7,487 nucleotides of DNA from an uncultured Novosphingobium sp. (GTDB lineage Bacteria; Pseudomonadota; Alphaproteobacteria; Sphingomonadales; Sphingomonadaceae), in the NCBI GenBank assembly GCA_937897535.1, contig CALCQB010000064.1, positions 1 through 7,487 of the forward strand, written 5' to 3'. How positions within the stretch are numbered: the first letter of the stretch is position 1; each line of letters starts with the position of its first letter. Both the position numbers and the translations under genes were made by a program. Below are positions 1 through 6,232 of the stretch, one piece after another. The notes under the pieces were generated by a model that was not told where the DNA came from, made no database searches, and saw nothing but the letters and a program-made list of their open reading frames with translations.

Positions 1-234
1 GTCGGCCTGATTGGCAGCGCCCTGTTTGTCGGCGCATTTGCTTATGCCAACGCCGCCGAGCAGCTCAACAAGCTGGCCTTCAACGCAGTCAACCTGCTGG
101 GCGCGGTGCTGCTGCTGACCTCGCTGTCGGTCCACTTCAATCTGGCCGCCTTCGTCCTCGAAGTGGCGTGGGCCGTGATCGCGCTGGTCGGTCTTGGCAA
201 GGCACTGGCCGGGCAGCGGACGGGCCGGGCATGA
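1..234 (+). CDS. CBU_0592-like small membrane protein, 3' part (5' end outside window)
   Basis: The frame is open from base 1 and ends at TGA 232-234, giving 77 residues of a protein whose start lies upstream of the window. Three hydrophobic segments are visible, at about residues 1-16, 26-44 and 48-69, so the protein is an inner-membrane protein with almost no soluble part. Asn residues in the second segment (NAVNLLG) and the pattern E-x-x-W-x-x-I-A-L-x-G-L in the third resemble the short CBU_0592-type membrane proteins common in proteobacteria, which have no assigned function. The stop overlaps the start of cmk as ATGA, which suggests translational coupling and a shared transcript. The family call rests on remembered pattern similarity; the membrane nature is clear from the sequence. 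Confidence 0.7.
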   Translation, partial: VGLIGSALFVGAFAYANAAEQLNKLAFNAVNLLGAVLLLTSLSVHFNLAAFVLEVAWAVIALVGLGKALAGQRTGRA

Positions 235-857
235 TCATTGCCGTCGACGGCCCGACCGCTTCGGGCAAGGGTACCATCGCCAAGGCTCTCGCCGCGCATT
301 TCGGACTGCCGCACCTCGATACCGGGCTGCTTTACCGCGCGGTGGGGCGGCAATGCCTGTTGAACGGCGGCGATGCTGACGATCCCGGCGATGCCCTGAT
401 TGCCTGCGACTTTCCCGACAGCCTGCTCGCCGACCCCGAACTTCGCTCGGAGACAACAGGCGGGCTCGCCAGCCGGGTCTCGGTTTATCCCGCTGTGCGT
501 AATGCCTTATTTAAGCGCCAGCGCGCCTTCGCCACCCAGCCCGGCGGCGCGGTGCTCGACGGGCGCGATATCGGCACGGTGATCGCGCCCGAGGCCGAGG
601 TGAAGCTGTTCGTGGTCGCTTCGGTTCCGGCCCGGGCCGAGCGGCGGTTCCGGGAAATGCAGGCGGCGGGCCAGGCGGTATCGCTGGCCGAAATCGCCGC
701 TGACCTCGCAGCGCGCGACCAGCGCGACCGATCGCGCGCCGAAGCCCCGCTGGTCGCCGCGCCGGATGCCGTGCTGCTCGATACCTCCGAGCTTGACCGC
801 GATTCCGCTATTGCCGCCGCCATTGCCGTGGCCGAGGCGGCATGCTCACAGCGTTGA
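231..857 (+). CDS. cmk: (d)CMP kinase (cytidylate kinase)
   Basis: This cytoplasmic enzyme phosphorylates CMP and dCMP with ATP to give CDP and dCDP in pyrimidine nucleotide salvage and synthesis. The 208-residue protein opens with a P-loop (GPTASGKGT, residues 7-15). It continues with the substrate-binding DTGLLYRA (30-37; DTGAMYRA is more usual), DGRDIGT (110-116, with Arg112 and Asp113) and the lid-region motif RDQRDRSRAEAPL (162-174), all typical of CMP kinases. An in-frame ATG exists at 168, but the start at 231 is preferred: it puts the P-loop at the expected distance from the N terminus and overlaps the upstream stop as ATGA. The 3' end overlaps the next gene by 16 bases. In many proteobacteria cmk lies directly before rpsA; here two small genes separate them. 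The length is slightly below the roughly 225 residues of the enterobacterial enzyme. Confidence 0.96.
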   Translation: MIIAVDGPTASGKGTIAKALAAHFGLPHLDTGLLYRAVGRQCLLNGGDADDPGDALIACDFPDSLLADPELRSETTGGLASRVSVYPAVRNALFKRQRAFATQPGGAVLDGRDIGTVIAPEAEVKLFVVASVPARAERRFREMQAAGQAVSLAEIAADLAARDQRDRSRAEAPLVAAPDAVLLDTSELDRDSAIAAAIAVAEAACSQR

Positions 858-1198
858 AATCCCTGCTGGCGCGGTTCGGCGTCGACTGGGCCGAATTCAA
901 GGTCTTCGTCGCCCATGCCAGCGGTGTCAGCCACGATGCGATGCACGTGATCGTGGGTGTGGCGGCACAACTGCTGCTTGCCGCCGTATTGCGCCGGAGC
1001 AGTGGCTCATTCGGGCCGTGGGGCATCGTGCTCGGCGCCGAGCTGCTCAACGAATGGAATGACCTGCACGTCGAACGCTGGAGCGCGGTGGGCATGCAGT
1101 GGGGCGAAATGACCAAGGACGTCGCCCTGACCATGATCTTGCCGACCCTGCTGCTAATCCTGGTGCGCTGGCGGCCGGGATTGTTCTCTCGGCGCTAG
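842..1198 (+). CDS. Uncharacterised 118-residue inner-membrane protein
   Basis: I do not recognise a named family. The protein begins with an amphipathic stretch (residues 1-25). A hydrophobic segment follows at about 34-50, preceded by HDAMH with two His residues. A second lies at 57-70 and ends in the polar ELLNEWNDL, and a third at 93-108, before a basic C terminus (RPGLFSRR). The pattern of a His-containing first helix and an E-x-x-x-E-x-x-D motif at the end of the second is loosely like VanZ-type membrane proteins, but I cannot assign it. The ATG at 842 lies inside the end of cmk, giving a 16-base overlap, with GAGG at 834-837 as a plausible ribosome binding site. Overlap with cmk indicates co-expression. 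Coding status is supported by the operon position, the clean membrane topology and the absence of a better frame. Confidence 0.8.
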   Translation: MLTALKSLLARFGVDWAEFKVFVAHASGVSHDAMHVIVGVAAQLLLAAVLRRSSGSFGPWGIVLGAELLNEWNDLHVERWSAVGMQWGEMTKDVALTMILPTLLLILVRWRPGLFSRR

Positions 1199-1239
1199 CG
1201 GCAGTTGTCGGGGCGGGCTGCGGGGTGTTAGGGTTGGCC

Positions 1240-1599
1240 ATGTCCAAGCCAGTTGCAGCCTTGCTGATCGCCCTCGCCCTGTCATCCTGCGCCACCAGGC
1301 CTGAGCAGACCCGGATCGAGCTGACCCGGCAGGAGGCCCGCGGTTATGCCTTTGCCAAGGCGAACTGCGCCGCCTGCCACGCGATCACCGCCAATGCCGT
1401 TTCGGCCAACCCCGAGGCCCCGCCGTTCGAAGCCGTGGTCAACACCAAAGGGCTGACCAGCGCGACGCTGGCGACATTCCTGCGGGATTCGCACAATTTT
1501 CCGGGCGCGATGGCCTTCCGGATCGACCAGGCCAAGGTCAATGATCTGACCGCCTACATGGTCACACTCAAGCGACCGGACTACCGGCCCATCCCCTAG
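1240..1599 (+). CDS. Monoheme c-type cytochrome, predicted lipoprotein
   Basis: The protein has 119 residues. It starts with a short signal peptide (Lys3, hydrophobic 5-14) ending in the lipobox LSSC, with Cys17 as the predicted lipidated residue. It should therefore be anchored to a membrane and face the periplasm. The heme-binding motif CAACH is at 43-47, with His47 as one axial ligand; Met91 in NFPGAM is the best candidate for the second, with Met107 as an alternative. These features fit a small class I cytochrome c acting as an electron carrier. The frame is open upstream to an ATG at 1099, but that would bury the signal peptide behind 47 extra residues and overlap the previous gene by 100 bases, so 1240 is chosen. 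The ribosome binding site is weak. The redox partners cannot be read from the context. Confidence 0.88.
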   Translation: MSKPVAALLIALALSSCATRPEQTRIELTRQEARGYAFAKANCAACHAITANAVSANPEAPPFEAVVNTKGLTSATLATFLRDSHNFPGAMAFRIDQAKVNDLTAYMVTLKRPDYRPIP

Positions 1600-1607
1600 C
1601 AAAAGTC

Positions 1608-1636
1608 TTGCATTTGCGGGGACCCTGCCCTAGTGG
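1608..1636 (+). promoter_or_regulatory. Probable sigma-70 promoter of rpsA
   Basis: A -35-like TTGCAT (1608-1613) is followed after exactly 17 bases by TAGTGG (1631-1636) as a weak -10. It begins 9 bases after the cytochrome c stop and would start transcription near 1643, leaving a leader of about 160 bases before rpsA. The -35 and the spacing are good; the -10 matches the consensus at only three positions. A separate promoter makes sense because S1 is needed at much higher levels than the genes upstream. The call is inferred from sequence pattern only. Confidence 0.45.
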
Positions 1637-1720
1637 CCGCCGGTCCGAAGCAGCCTTGGCTGTGGAAGGCGCGGTGGATGGCATACGGCCCCCAGCGCAG
1701 CTCGGCCCCTTTTGGCCCGT

Positions 1721-1775
1721 GTCCGGCAATCCCGCCGGGACGGAGAAAGACCGGCGGAACAACCGCCTGGCCGGT
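1721..1775 (+). promoter_or_regulatory. Structured rpsA leader with two consecutive hairpins
   Basis: Two hairpins can be drawn. The first pairs 1721-1727 with 1734-1741, with one bulged G at 1737 and a 6-base loop. The second region has competing folds: 1750-1755 (ACCGGC) pairs perfectly with 1770-1775 (GCCGGT), or 1753-1757 (GGCGG) pairs with 1763-1767 (CCGCC) around an AACAA loop. The likely ribosome binding site GAGGA (1787-1791) lies 11 bases after the second structure. In Escherichia coli, S1 represses its own translation through a structured leader; a similar role here is inferred by analogy. Confidence 0.35.
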
Positions 1776-1801
1776 AACATCGATACGAGGAAACTCACCC
1801 T

Positions 1802-3520
1802 ATGGCGTCTACCGCCAACCCCACCCGCGATGAATTCGCGGCTCTCCTTGATGAATCACTCGGCGGCGCAGCCGACGGCGGCTTTGAAGGCCGCGTGGTC
1901 AAGGGCACCATTACCGCAATCGAAGGCGACAAGGCCGTCATCGACGTTGGCTTGAAGAGCGAAGGCCGCGTGGCCCTGCGCGAATTCGCCATGCCGGGCC
2001 AGCCGCACGGGCTTTCTGTCGGCGATGAAGTCGAAGTCTATGTCGACCGCGTCGAGAATTCCGAAGGCGAAGCGATGCTCAGCCGCGACCGCGCTCGCCG
2101 CGAAGCCGCCTGGGACAAGCTTGAAAACGAATTCGGCGAAGGCAAGCGCGTTGAAGGCGTGATCTTCGGCCGCGTGAAGGGCGGCTTCACCGTCGATCTC
2201 GACGGCGCCGTGGCCTTCCTGCCCGGTTCGCAGGTCGATATCCGCCCGGTCCGCGACGTCCAGCCGCTGATGGATATCCCGCAGCCGTTCCAGATCCTCA
2301 AGATGGACCGCCGCCGCGGCAACATCGTGGTCTCACGCCGCGCCGTGCTCGAAGAAACCCGCGCCGAACAGCGTTCGGGCCTGATTTCGGGCCTGGCTGA
2401 AGGCCAGATCATCGACGGCGTCGTCAAGAACATCACCGACTACGGTGCGTTCGTTGACCTGGGCGGCATCGACGGCCTGCTCCACGTCACCGACATGAGC
2501 TACAAGCGGGTCAACCACCCGAACGAGGTCATCAACATCGGTGACACCGTCAAGGTCCAGATCATCCGCATCAACCAGGACACCCAGCGCATCAGCCTGG
2601 GCATGAAGCAGCTGGAAAGCGATCCGTGGGAAGGCGTCGCCGCCAAGTACCCGGTCGGTGCCAAGCTGCACGGCGTGGTCACCAACATCACCGAATACGG
2701 CGCCTTCGTGGAGCTGGAAGCCGGGATCGAAGGTCTGGTCCACGTTTCGGAAATGTCCTGGACCAAGAAGAACGTCCACCCCGGCAAGATCGTTTCGACC
2801 AGCCAGGAAGTCGACGTCATCGTGCTTGAGGTCGACAGCGACAAGCGCCGCGTTTCGCTTGGCCTCAAGCAGGCCAACCAGAACCCGTGGGAAGCCTTTG
2901 CCGACAAGCACCCGGTCGGTTCGACCGTCGAAGGCGAAGTCAAGAACGCCACCGAATTCGGTCTGTTCATCGGCCTCGACGGCGACGTCGACGGCATGGT
3001 CCACATGTCGGACATCGCCTGGGGCATCTCGGGCGAAGACGCGCTGGCCCTGCACCGCAAGGGCGAGCAGGTTTCGGCGATCGTGCTCGACGTCGATGTC
3101 GACAAGGAACGCATCAGCCTCGGCATGAAGCAGCTTGAAAAGGGTGCCCCTGCCGCCGGCGGCGTGGCTTCCGCTTCGAGCGGCGGCGGTCTCAAGAAGA
3201 ACGACGTCGTCACCGTCACCATCCTCGAAGTCCGCGATGGCGGCCTCGAAGTGCAGGCCGGCGACGATGGCGCGACCGGCTTCATCAAGCGCAGCGACCT
3301 CGGCCGCGACCGCGACGAACAGCGTCCGGATCGTTTCCAGGTCGGGCAGAAGCTCGATGCGATGGTCACCGGGTTCGACCGCTCGAAGAAGCCGAACTTC
3401 TCGGTCAAGGCGCGTCAGCTGCACGAAGAAAAGGAAGCCGTGGAACAGTACGGTTCGTCGGATGCCGGCGCTTCGCTGGGCGACATCCTGGGTGCCGCGC
3501 TGAAGGCAAAGAAGGACTGA
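1802..3520 (+). CDS. rpsA: 30S ribosomal protein S1
   Basis: S1 binds mRNA on the small ribosomal subunit and helps unfold it for translation initiation. The 572-residue protein carries six S1 (OB-fold) repeats at about residues 30-97, 115-180, 201-268, 286-355, 373-442 and 464-538. Repeats 3 and 4 show the classic signatures DYGAFVDLGGIDGLLHVTDMS and EYGAFVELEAGIEGLVH, and several end in RISLGMKQ or RVSLGLKQ. Repeats 1 and 2 are divergent, as expected for the ribosome-docking domains. A Gly/Ala/Ser-rich linker (450-463) precedes the sixth repeat, and a short Lys-rich tail ends the protein. The length fits the family (about 557-570 residues). The ATG at 1802 follows GAGGA by 10 bases. A promoter and leader lie just upstream and a strong terminator lies downstream, so rpsA can be expressed as its own unit. 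Confidence 0.98.
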   Translation: MASTANPTRDEFAALLDESLGGAADGGFEGRVVKGTITAIEGDKAVIDVGLKSEGRVALREFAMPGQPHGLSVGDEVEVYVDRVENSEGEAMLSRDRARREAAWDKLENEFGEGKRVEGVIFGRVKGGFTVDLDGAVAFLPGSQVDIRPVRDVQPLMDIPQPFQILKMDRRRGNIVVSRRAVLEETRAEQRSGLISGLAEGQIIDGVVKNITDYGAFVDLGGIDGLLHVTDMSYKRVNHPNEVINIGDTVKVQIIRINQDTQRISLGMKQLESDPWEGVAAKYPVGAKLHGVVTNITEYGAFVELEAGIEGLVHVSEMSWTKKNVHPGKIVSTSQEVDVIVLEVDSDKRRVSLGLKQANQNPWEAFADKHPVGSTVEGEVKNATEFGLFIGLDGDVDGMVHMSDIAWGISGEDALALHRKGEQVSAIVLDVDVDKERISLGMKQLEKGAPAAGGVASASSGGGLKKNDVVTVTILEVRDGGLEVQAGDDGATGFIKRSDLGRDRDEQRPDRFQVGQKLDAMVTGFDRSKKPNFSVKARQLHEEKEAVEQYGSSDAGASLGDILGAALKAKKD

Positions 3521-3552
3521 TCCTTCGCCAGCCCAAGACTAGCCAAACAAAG

Positions 3553-3582
3553 GCCCGTCCGGAGCGATCCGGGCGGGCTTTT
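3553..3582 (+). terminator. Rho-independent terminator of rpsA
   Basis: An 11-base-pair stem pairs 3553-3563 with 3568-3578 (one G-T wobble at 3558/3573) and is closed by the GNRA-type tetraloop GCGA. It is followed directly by TTTT (3579-3582). It lies 32 bases after the rpsA stop and before gloB, so it separates the two transcription units. Confidence 0.93.
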
Positions 3583-3623
3583 GCTTTGCGGCAATCCGCG
3601 TATGGTGGCGGCAGGAGAAGATG

Positions 3624-4382
3624 ATGCTTGAAATCCACCAGTTCCCTTGCCTGTCGGACAACTATGGCTTCCTGATCCACGATCCGGTCAGCGGCGAGAC
3701 CGCCTGCATCGATACCCCCGATGCCGATGCCTACTTGCGCGAGGCGGCAAAGAAGGGCTGGCAGATCAGCCAGATCTGGAACACCCACTGGCACCCCGAC
3801 CACGCTGGCGGAAACGCGGCGATCAAGGCGGCGACGGGCTGTCAGGTCATCGGCCCGGCCGAGGTCGAGAAGCTCGGTACCGCACCGGACCGGGTCGTGA
3901 AACACGGCGACTTGGTCATGCTGGGCGAATGGGATGCCGAAGTGATCGACGTCGGGGGGCACACTATGGGCCACATTGCCTATCACCTGCCCGATGCCGA
4001 AACCGCCTTTGTCGGCGATGCGCTGTTCGCGCTTGGCTGCGGGCGGATGTTCGAAGGCACGCCCGAGCAGTTCTGGGCCAGCCTGTCGCGGATCAAGACG
4101 CTGCCGCGGTCGACCTGCCTCTACTGCGCGCACGAATATACCCAGTTCAACGCCCGCTTTGCCGCCCACGCCGATCCAGACAATGCCGAGCTCGCCCAAT
4201 ACTGTGAGGCAATTGCCAAGGCCCGTGCGGCGGGCAAGCCGACCGTGCCCTTCGCGCTCGCCCGTGAACTGGAGACAAACCCGTTCCTGCGGGCGGACGA
4301 TCCGGGACTGCAGGCGCGCTGGGGCGGCGGGGATGCGGCGGCAACCTTTGCGGCACTGCGGGCAGCGAAGGACAGTTTCTGA
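3624..4382 (+). CDS. gloB: Hydroxyacylglutathione hydrolase (glyoxalase II)
   Basis: This metallo-beta-lactamase-fold hydrolase cleaves S-D-lactoylglutathione to D-lactate and glutathione, the second step of methylglyoxal detoxification in the cytoplasm. The 252-residue protein has the metal-binding THWHPDH (His55, His57, Asp59, His60), GGHTMGH (His113), VGDALF (bridging Asp132) and CAHEYT (His170). The family's CGRMFEG lies near 139-145, and the C-terminal NPFLR (219-223) belongs to the glutathione-binding domain. Length and motif order match GloB, which separates it from generic beta-lactamase-fold proteins that lack the C-terminal part. Two adjacent ATG codons are present at 3621 and 3624. 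AGGAG (3613-3617) is 6 bases from the second but only 3 from the first, so 3624 is preferred. No strong promoter is visible between the rpsA terminator and this gene. Confidence 0.95.
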   Translation: MLEIHQFPCLSDNYGFLIHDPVSGETACIDTPDADAYLREAAKKGWQISQIWNTHWHPDHAGGNAAIKAATGCQVIGPAEVEKLGTAPDRVVKHGDLVMLGEWDAEVIDVGGHTMGHIAYHLPDAETAFVGDALFALGCGRMFEGTPEQFWASLSRIKTLPRSTCLYCAHEYTQFNARFAAHADPDNAELAQYCEAIAKARAAGKPTVPFALARELETNPFLRADDPGLQARWGGGDAAATFAALRAAKDSF

Positions 4383-4402
4383 TCTTCAACTGACAAATTG
4401 GA

Positions 4403-4484
4403 TTCGTCATCGCGAGCGTAGCGAAGCAATCCAGGATTCGCATAAACCGCTCCTGGATTGCTTCGCTATGCTCGCAATGACGAA
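4403..4484. repeat. REP-like inverted repeat with 34-base arms
   Basis: The arms 4403-4436 and 4451-4484 are complementary over 34 positions, with one mismatch (4411/4476) and one G-T wobble (4418/4469), around a 14-base loop. The arm contains GCGAAGCAATCCAGGA, which I recognise as the core of a dispersed intergenic repeat seen in many unrelated bacteria. It often appears in databases as a spurious peptide reading like RHCExSEAIQ. Here the plus-strand frame reads RHRERSEAIQ. The element fills most of the gap between gloB and the oxidoreductase gene and lacks any transposase gene, so if it moves it must do so in trans. Confidence 0.9.
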
Positions 4485-4497
4485 CTGGGGAGAACAC

Positions 4498-5472
4498 ATG
4501 AAGGCTCTCGTCGTAAACTCTCTGTCGCCCAACTTGTCGGGCGTCGGACTTGCCGATCTGCCCCAGCCGGAGCGTCGGACCGGCCAGGTCCTGGTCAACG
4601 TCCGCGCCGCCTCGCTCAACTTCCCCGACCTGCTGATGACCAGAGGCGAATACCAGCTGAAACCGGAGCTGCCGTTCGTTTCCGGGCTGGAACTTGCCGG
4701 TGAAGTGCTTGAGTCCGACGCCGACTCCCCATTCAAACCCGGCGACCGGGTGTTTGGCGGGCAGAAAACCGGGGCCTTCGCCGAATTCGCCGCAGTCGAT
4801 GCCGCCGCGCTGCGGCCAATTCCGGCCGGCATGGATTTCGCCACCGCCGCTGCGCTCGGTGCTGCCTATGGCACCGCCTATACCGGGCTGGTCGAACTGG
4901 GCGGCATCCGGCCCGGTCAATGGGTGCTGGTCCACGGCGCGACCGGCGGGGTTGGCTTGGCTGCCTGCGATCTGGCCAAGGCTCTCGGCGCGCAGGTGAT
5001 CGCCGCGAGCGGTTCGCCCGCCAAGCTCGAAGCGCTTAAGGCGGCCTGCAACCCTGATGCCGTGCTGCTGGCGCAGGGCAAATTCCGCGAGACGGTCGCC
5101 GAGATCACCGGCGGGGCGCTATGCGACCTGGTGTTCGATCCCGTCGGCGGCGACGTGTTCGACGAAAGCACCCGCTGCGTCGCGTTCGGCGGCAAGCTGC
5201 TGGTGGTCGGCTTCGCCGGCGGGCGGATCGCCGAGATTTCGACCAACATTCCGTTGATCAAGGGCTTCTCGGTGGTCGGAGTCCGCGCCGGCGAATACGC
5301 CCGCCGCTTCCCGGAACGCGGCAAGGCGATCCGCGATGCGATGCTGGCGCTTGCGGCTGAGGGCAAACTCCACCCGCACATCGACCGCGTGTTGCCGCTG
5401 GCGCGCTGGCGCGAGGCGTTCGCGGCGATGGCCGCGCGGGAAATCGTCGGAAAAGTGGTGCTGGAACCCTGA
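4498..5472 (+). CDS. NADPH:quinone oxidoreductase family protein (zinc-less MDR)
   Basis: This 324-residue protein belongs to the medium-chain dehydrogenase/reductase superfamily, quinone oxidoreductase branch, which uses NADPH to reduce quinones or activated double bonds. A GroES-like N-terminal domain (about 1-125) carries the branch-typical AASLNFPDLLMTRGEY (38-52). The Rossmann part carries HGATGGVG (146-153) for the dinucleotide and DPVGGDVF (214-221). The Cys and His ligands for catalytic zinc found in alcohol dehydrogenases are absent, as expected. GGGGAG (4487-4492) lies 5 bases before the ATG at 4498 and fixes the start. The frame is open upstream through the inverted repeat, with in-frame ATGs at 4468 and 4477, but these lie inside the repeat and lack a ribosome binding site. 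The physiological substrate cannot be deduced; the neighbour gloB suggests, weakly, a role in reactive carbonyl defence. Confidence 0.92.
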   Translation: MKALVVNSLSPNLSGVGLADLPQPERRTGQVLVNVRAASLNFPDLLMTRGEYQLKPELPFVSGLELAGEVLESDADSPFKPGDRVFGGQKTGAFAEFAAVDAAALRPIPAGMDFATAAALGAAYGTAYTGLVELGGIRPGQWVLVHGATGGVGLAACDLAKALGAQVIAASGSPAKLEALKAACNPDAVLLAQGKFRETVAEITGGALCDLVFDPVGGDVFDESTRCVAFGGKLLVVGFAGGRIAEISTNIPLIKGFSVVGVRAGEYARRFPERGKAIRDAMLALAAEGKLHPHIDRVLPLARWREAFAAMAAREIVGKVVLEP

Positions 5473-5478
5473 ACGAAG

Positions 5479-5502
5479 AAGGGCGGCTTCGTGGCCGCCC
5501 TT
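5479..5502. terminator. Shared terminator between convergent genes
   Basis: A stem pairs 5481-5487 (GGGCGGC) with 5494-5500 (GCCGCCC), extended by two A-T pairs (5479-5480 with 5501-5502), around a 6-base loop. It begins 6 bases after the oxidoreductase stop and lies 34 bases from the stop of the convergent methyltransferase gene. On the plus strand it is followed by TTTCCCC; on the minus strand it is followed by CTTCG. It probably works best for the plus-strand gene and may also serve the opposite transcript. Confidence 0.75.
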
Positions 5503-5535
5503 TCCCCTCTCCAACTCGGTAAGCCGCTTGCCGGC

Positions 5536-6213
5536 TCAAGAATCCATGCGCGTGAACAGGGCGTCGCAATAGCGACCCACGCCTTCCTTGCTTGCAAATT
5601 CGTATGTTTTGATCAACCGGTAACCGCGCGCCGCAAGATGTGCCTCCAGTTCGGCCAACGTTGTCGCGCCGGCATAGCAGTTGAAATCAGCCGCCTCGGC
5701 AAGGATGTATCGAAAACCCGCCAGATGCCGCTCCGCCCCCTTCAGCACGAGCAGTTCCGCCCCCTGAACGTCGAGGATCAGCGTGTCGTAACGAGAAAGG
5801 TCGATCGCCTCGCGCGACACCATGGTCGCAAAAGTGTAACCGGTGAGTTCGATCTTTCCAACGAAACCAACCTCCGGCCAGATTTCGACATGGTCGGCCA
5901 GCTCGAAAATCGAGGAGGATTCGGCGTTGTTGCTGGCGACGTTGAAGCTGATCTTGCGGCCATCCGCTTCCACCAGCAAGTAATTCAGCGCACGCTGGCG
6001 GGAATAGTCTTGTAGGTTTGCCTGCAGCGCCGCGAAGACATCGGGCAAGGCCTCGACCCACAGCACGTCTAGCCTGGCCCGGTCATAGTAGGCGCGCTCG
6101 CGCCCGTCATTTGCGCCGACGTGGATCACGCCGCGTGCCTTACGCAGGTAGACCGGCAACCGGCCATAGCGCTTCTTGTAGTTGTTTCGCAGGATCCGCA
6201 GGAAATTGATCAT
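5536..6213 (-). CDS. FkbM family SAM-dependent methyltransferase
   Basis: The 225-residue protein has the S-adenosylmethionine-binding motif HVGANDGRE (31-39) and the acidic motif VEALP with Glu54, which would bind the ribose of the cofactor. The family signature LDVQGAELLVLKGA (148-161) follows. FkbM-family enzymes are O-methyltransferases that act on sugars of surface polysaccharides or on secondary metabolites; the acceptor here is unknown. The protein looks complete, with no signal peptide or membrane segment. It starts 19 bases after the stop of the ATP synthase b gene, so it is probably transcribed as the last gene of that operon, although its own ribosome binding site is weak. Hand counts of three 60-base lines (from 5581, 5821 and 5941) give 31, 31 and 35 G or C, against 40 in comparable lines of rpsA (2461) and the b gene (6541). 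This suggests horizontal acquisition. No sugar or polysaccharide gene is nearby to hint at its target. Confidence 0.9.
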   Translation of the reverse strand: MINFLRILRNNYKKRYGRLPVYLRKARGVIHVGANDGRERAYYDRARLDVLWVEALPDVFAALQANLQDYSRQRALNYLLVEADGRKISFNVASNNAESSSIFELADHVEIWPEVGFVGKIELTGYTFATMVSREAIDLSRYDTLILDVQGAELLVLKGAERHLAGFRYILAEAADFNCYAGATTLAELEAHLAARGYRLIKTYEFASKEGVGRYCDALFTRMDS

Positions 6214-6232
6214 GCGAATCTCGGAGCCAGGC

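Noticed and set aside
2333..3424. Long minus-strand open frame (363 codons) opposite rpsA, with another of 302 codons at 2500-3408
   Set aside because: rpsA on the plus strand is certain. In GC-rich DNA the opposite strand of a real gene is often free of stops. The translation is a repetitive mix rich in Val, Asp and Arg, with no recognisable domain and no ribosome binding site.
3579..3606. Possible promoter for gloB (TTTTGC, 16 bases, TATGGT)
   Set aside because: The -35 match is poor, its T-run belongs to the rpsA terminator, and the -10 would leave a leader of under ten bases. Not strong enough to list as a feature.
4403..4484. Reading the inverted repeat as a rho-independent terminator for gloB
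   Set aside because: The arm is far longer than a terminator stem, has a 14-base loop, and is followed by CTGGGG with no T-run. Its core matches a dispersed repeat pattern instead.
3976..4497. Long in-frame extension upstream of the oxidoreductase overlapping gloB
   Set aside because: The first part is a shadow frame of gloB and the rest is translated repeat. The ribosome binding site at 4487-4492 and the MKALVV start fix the real gene at 4498.
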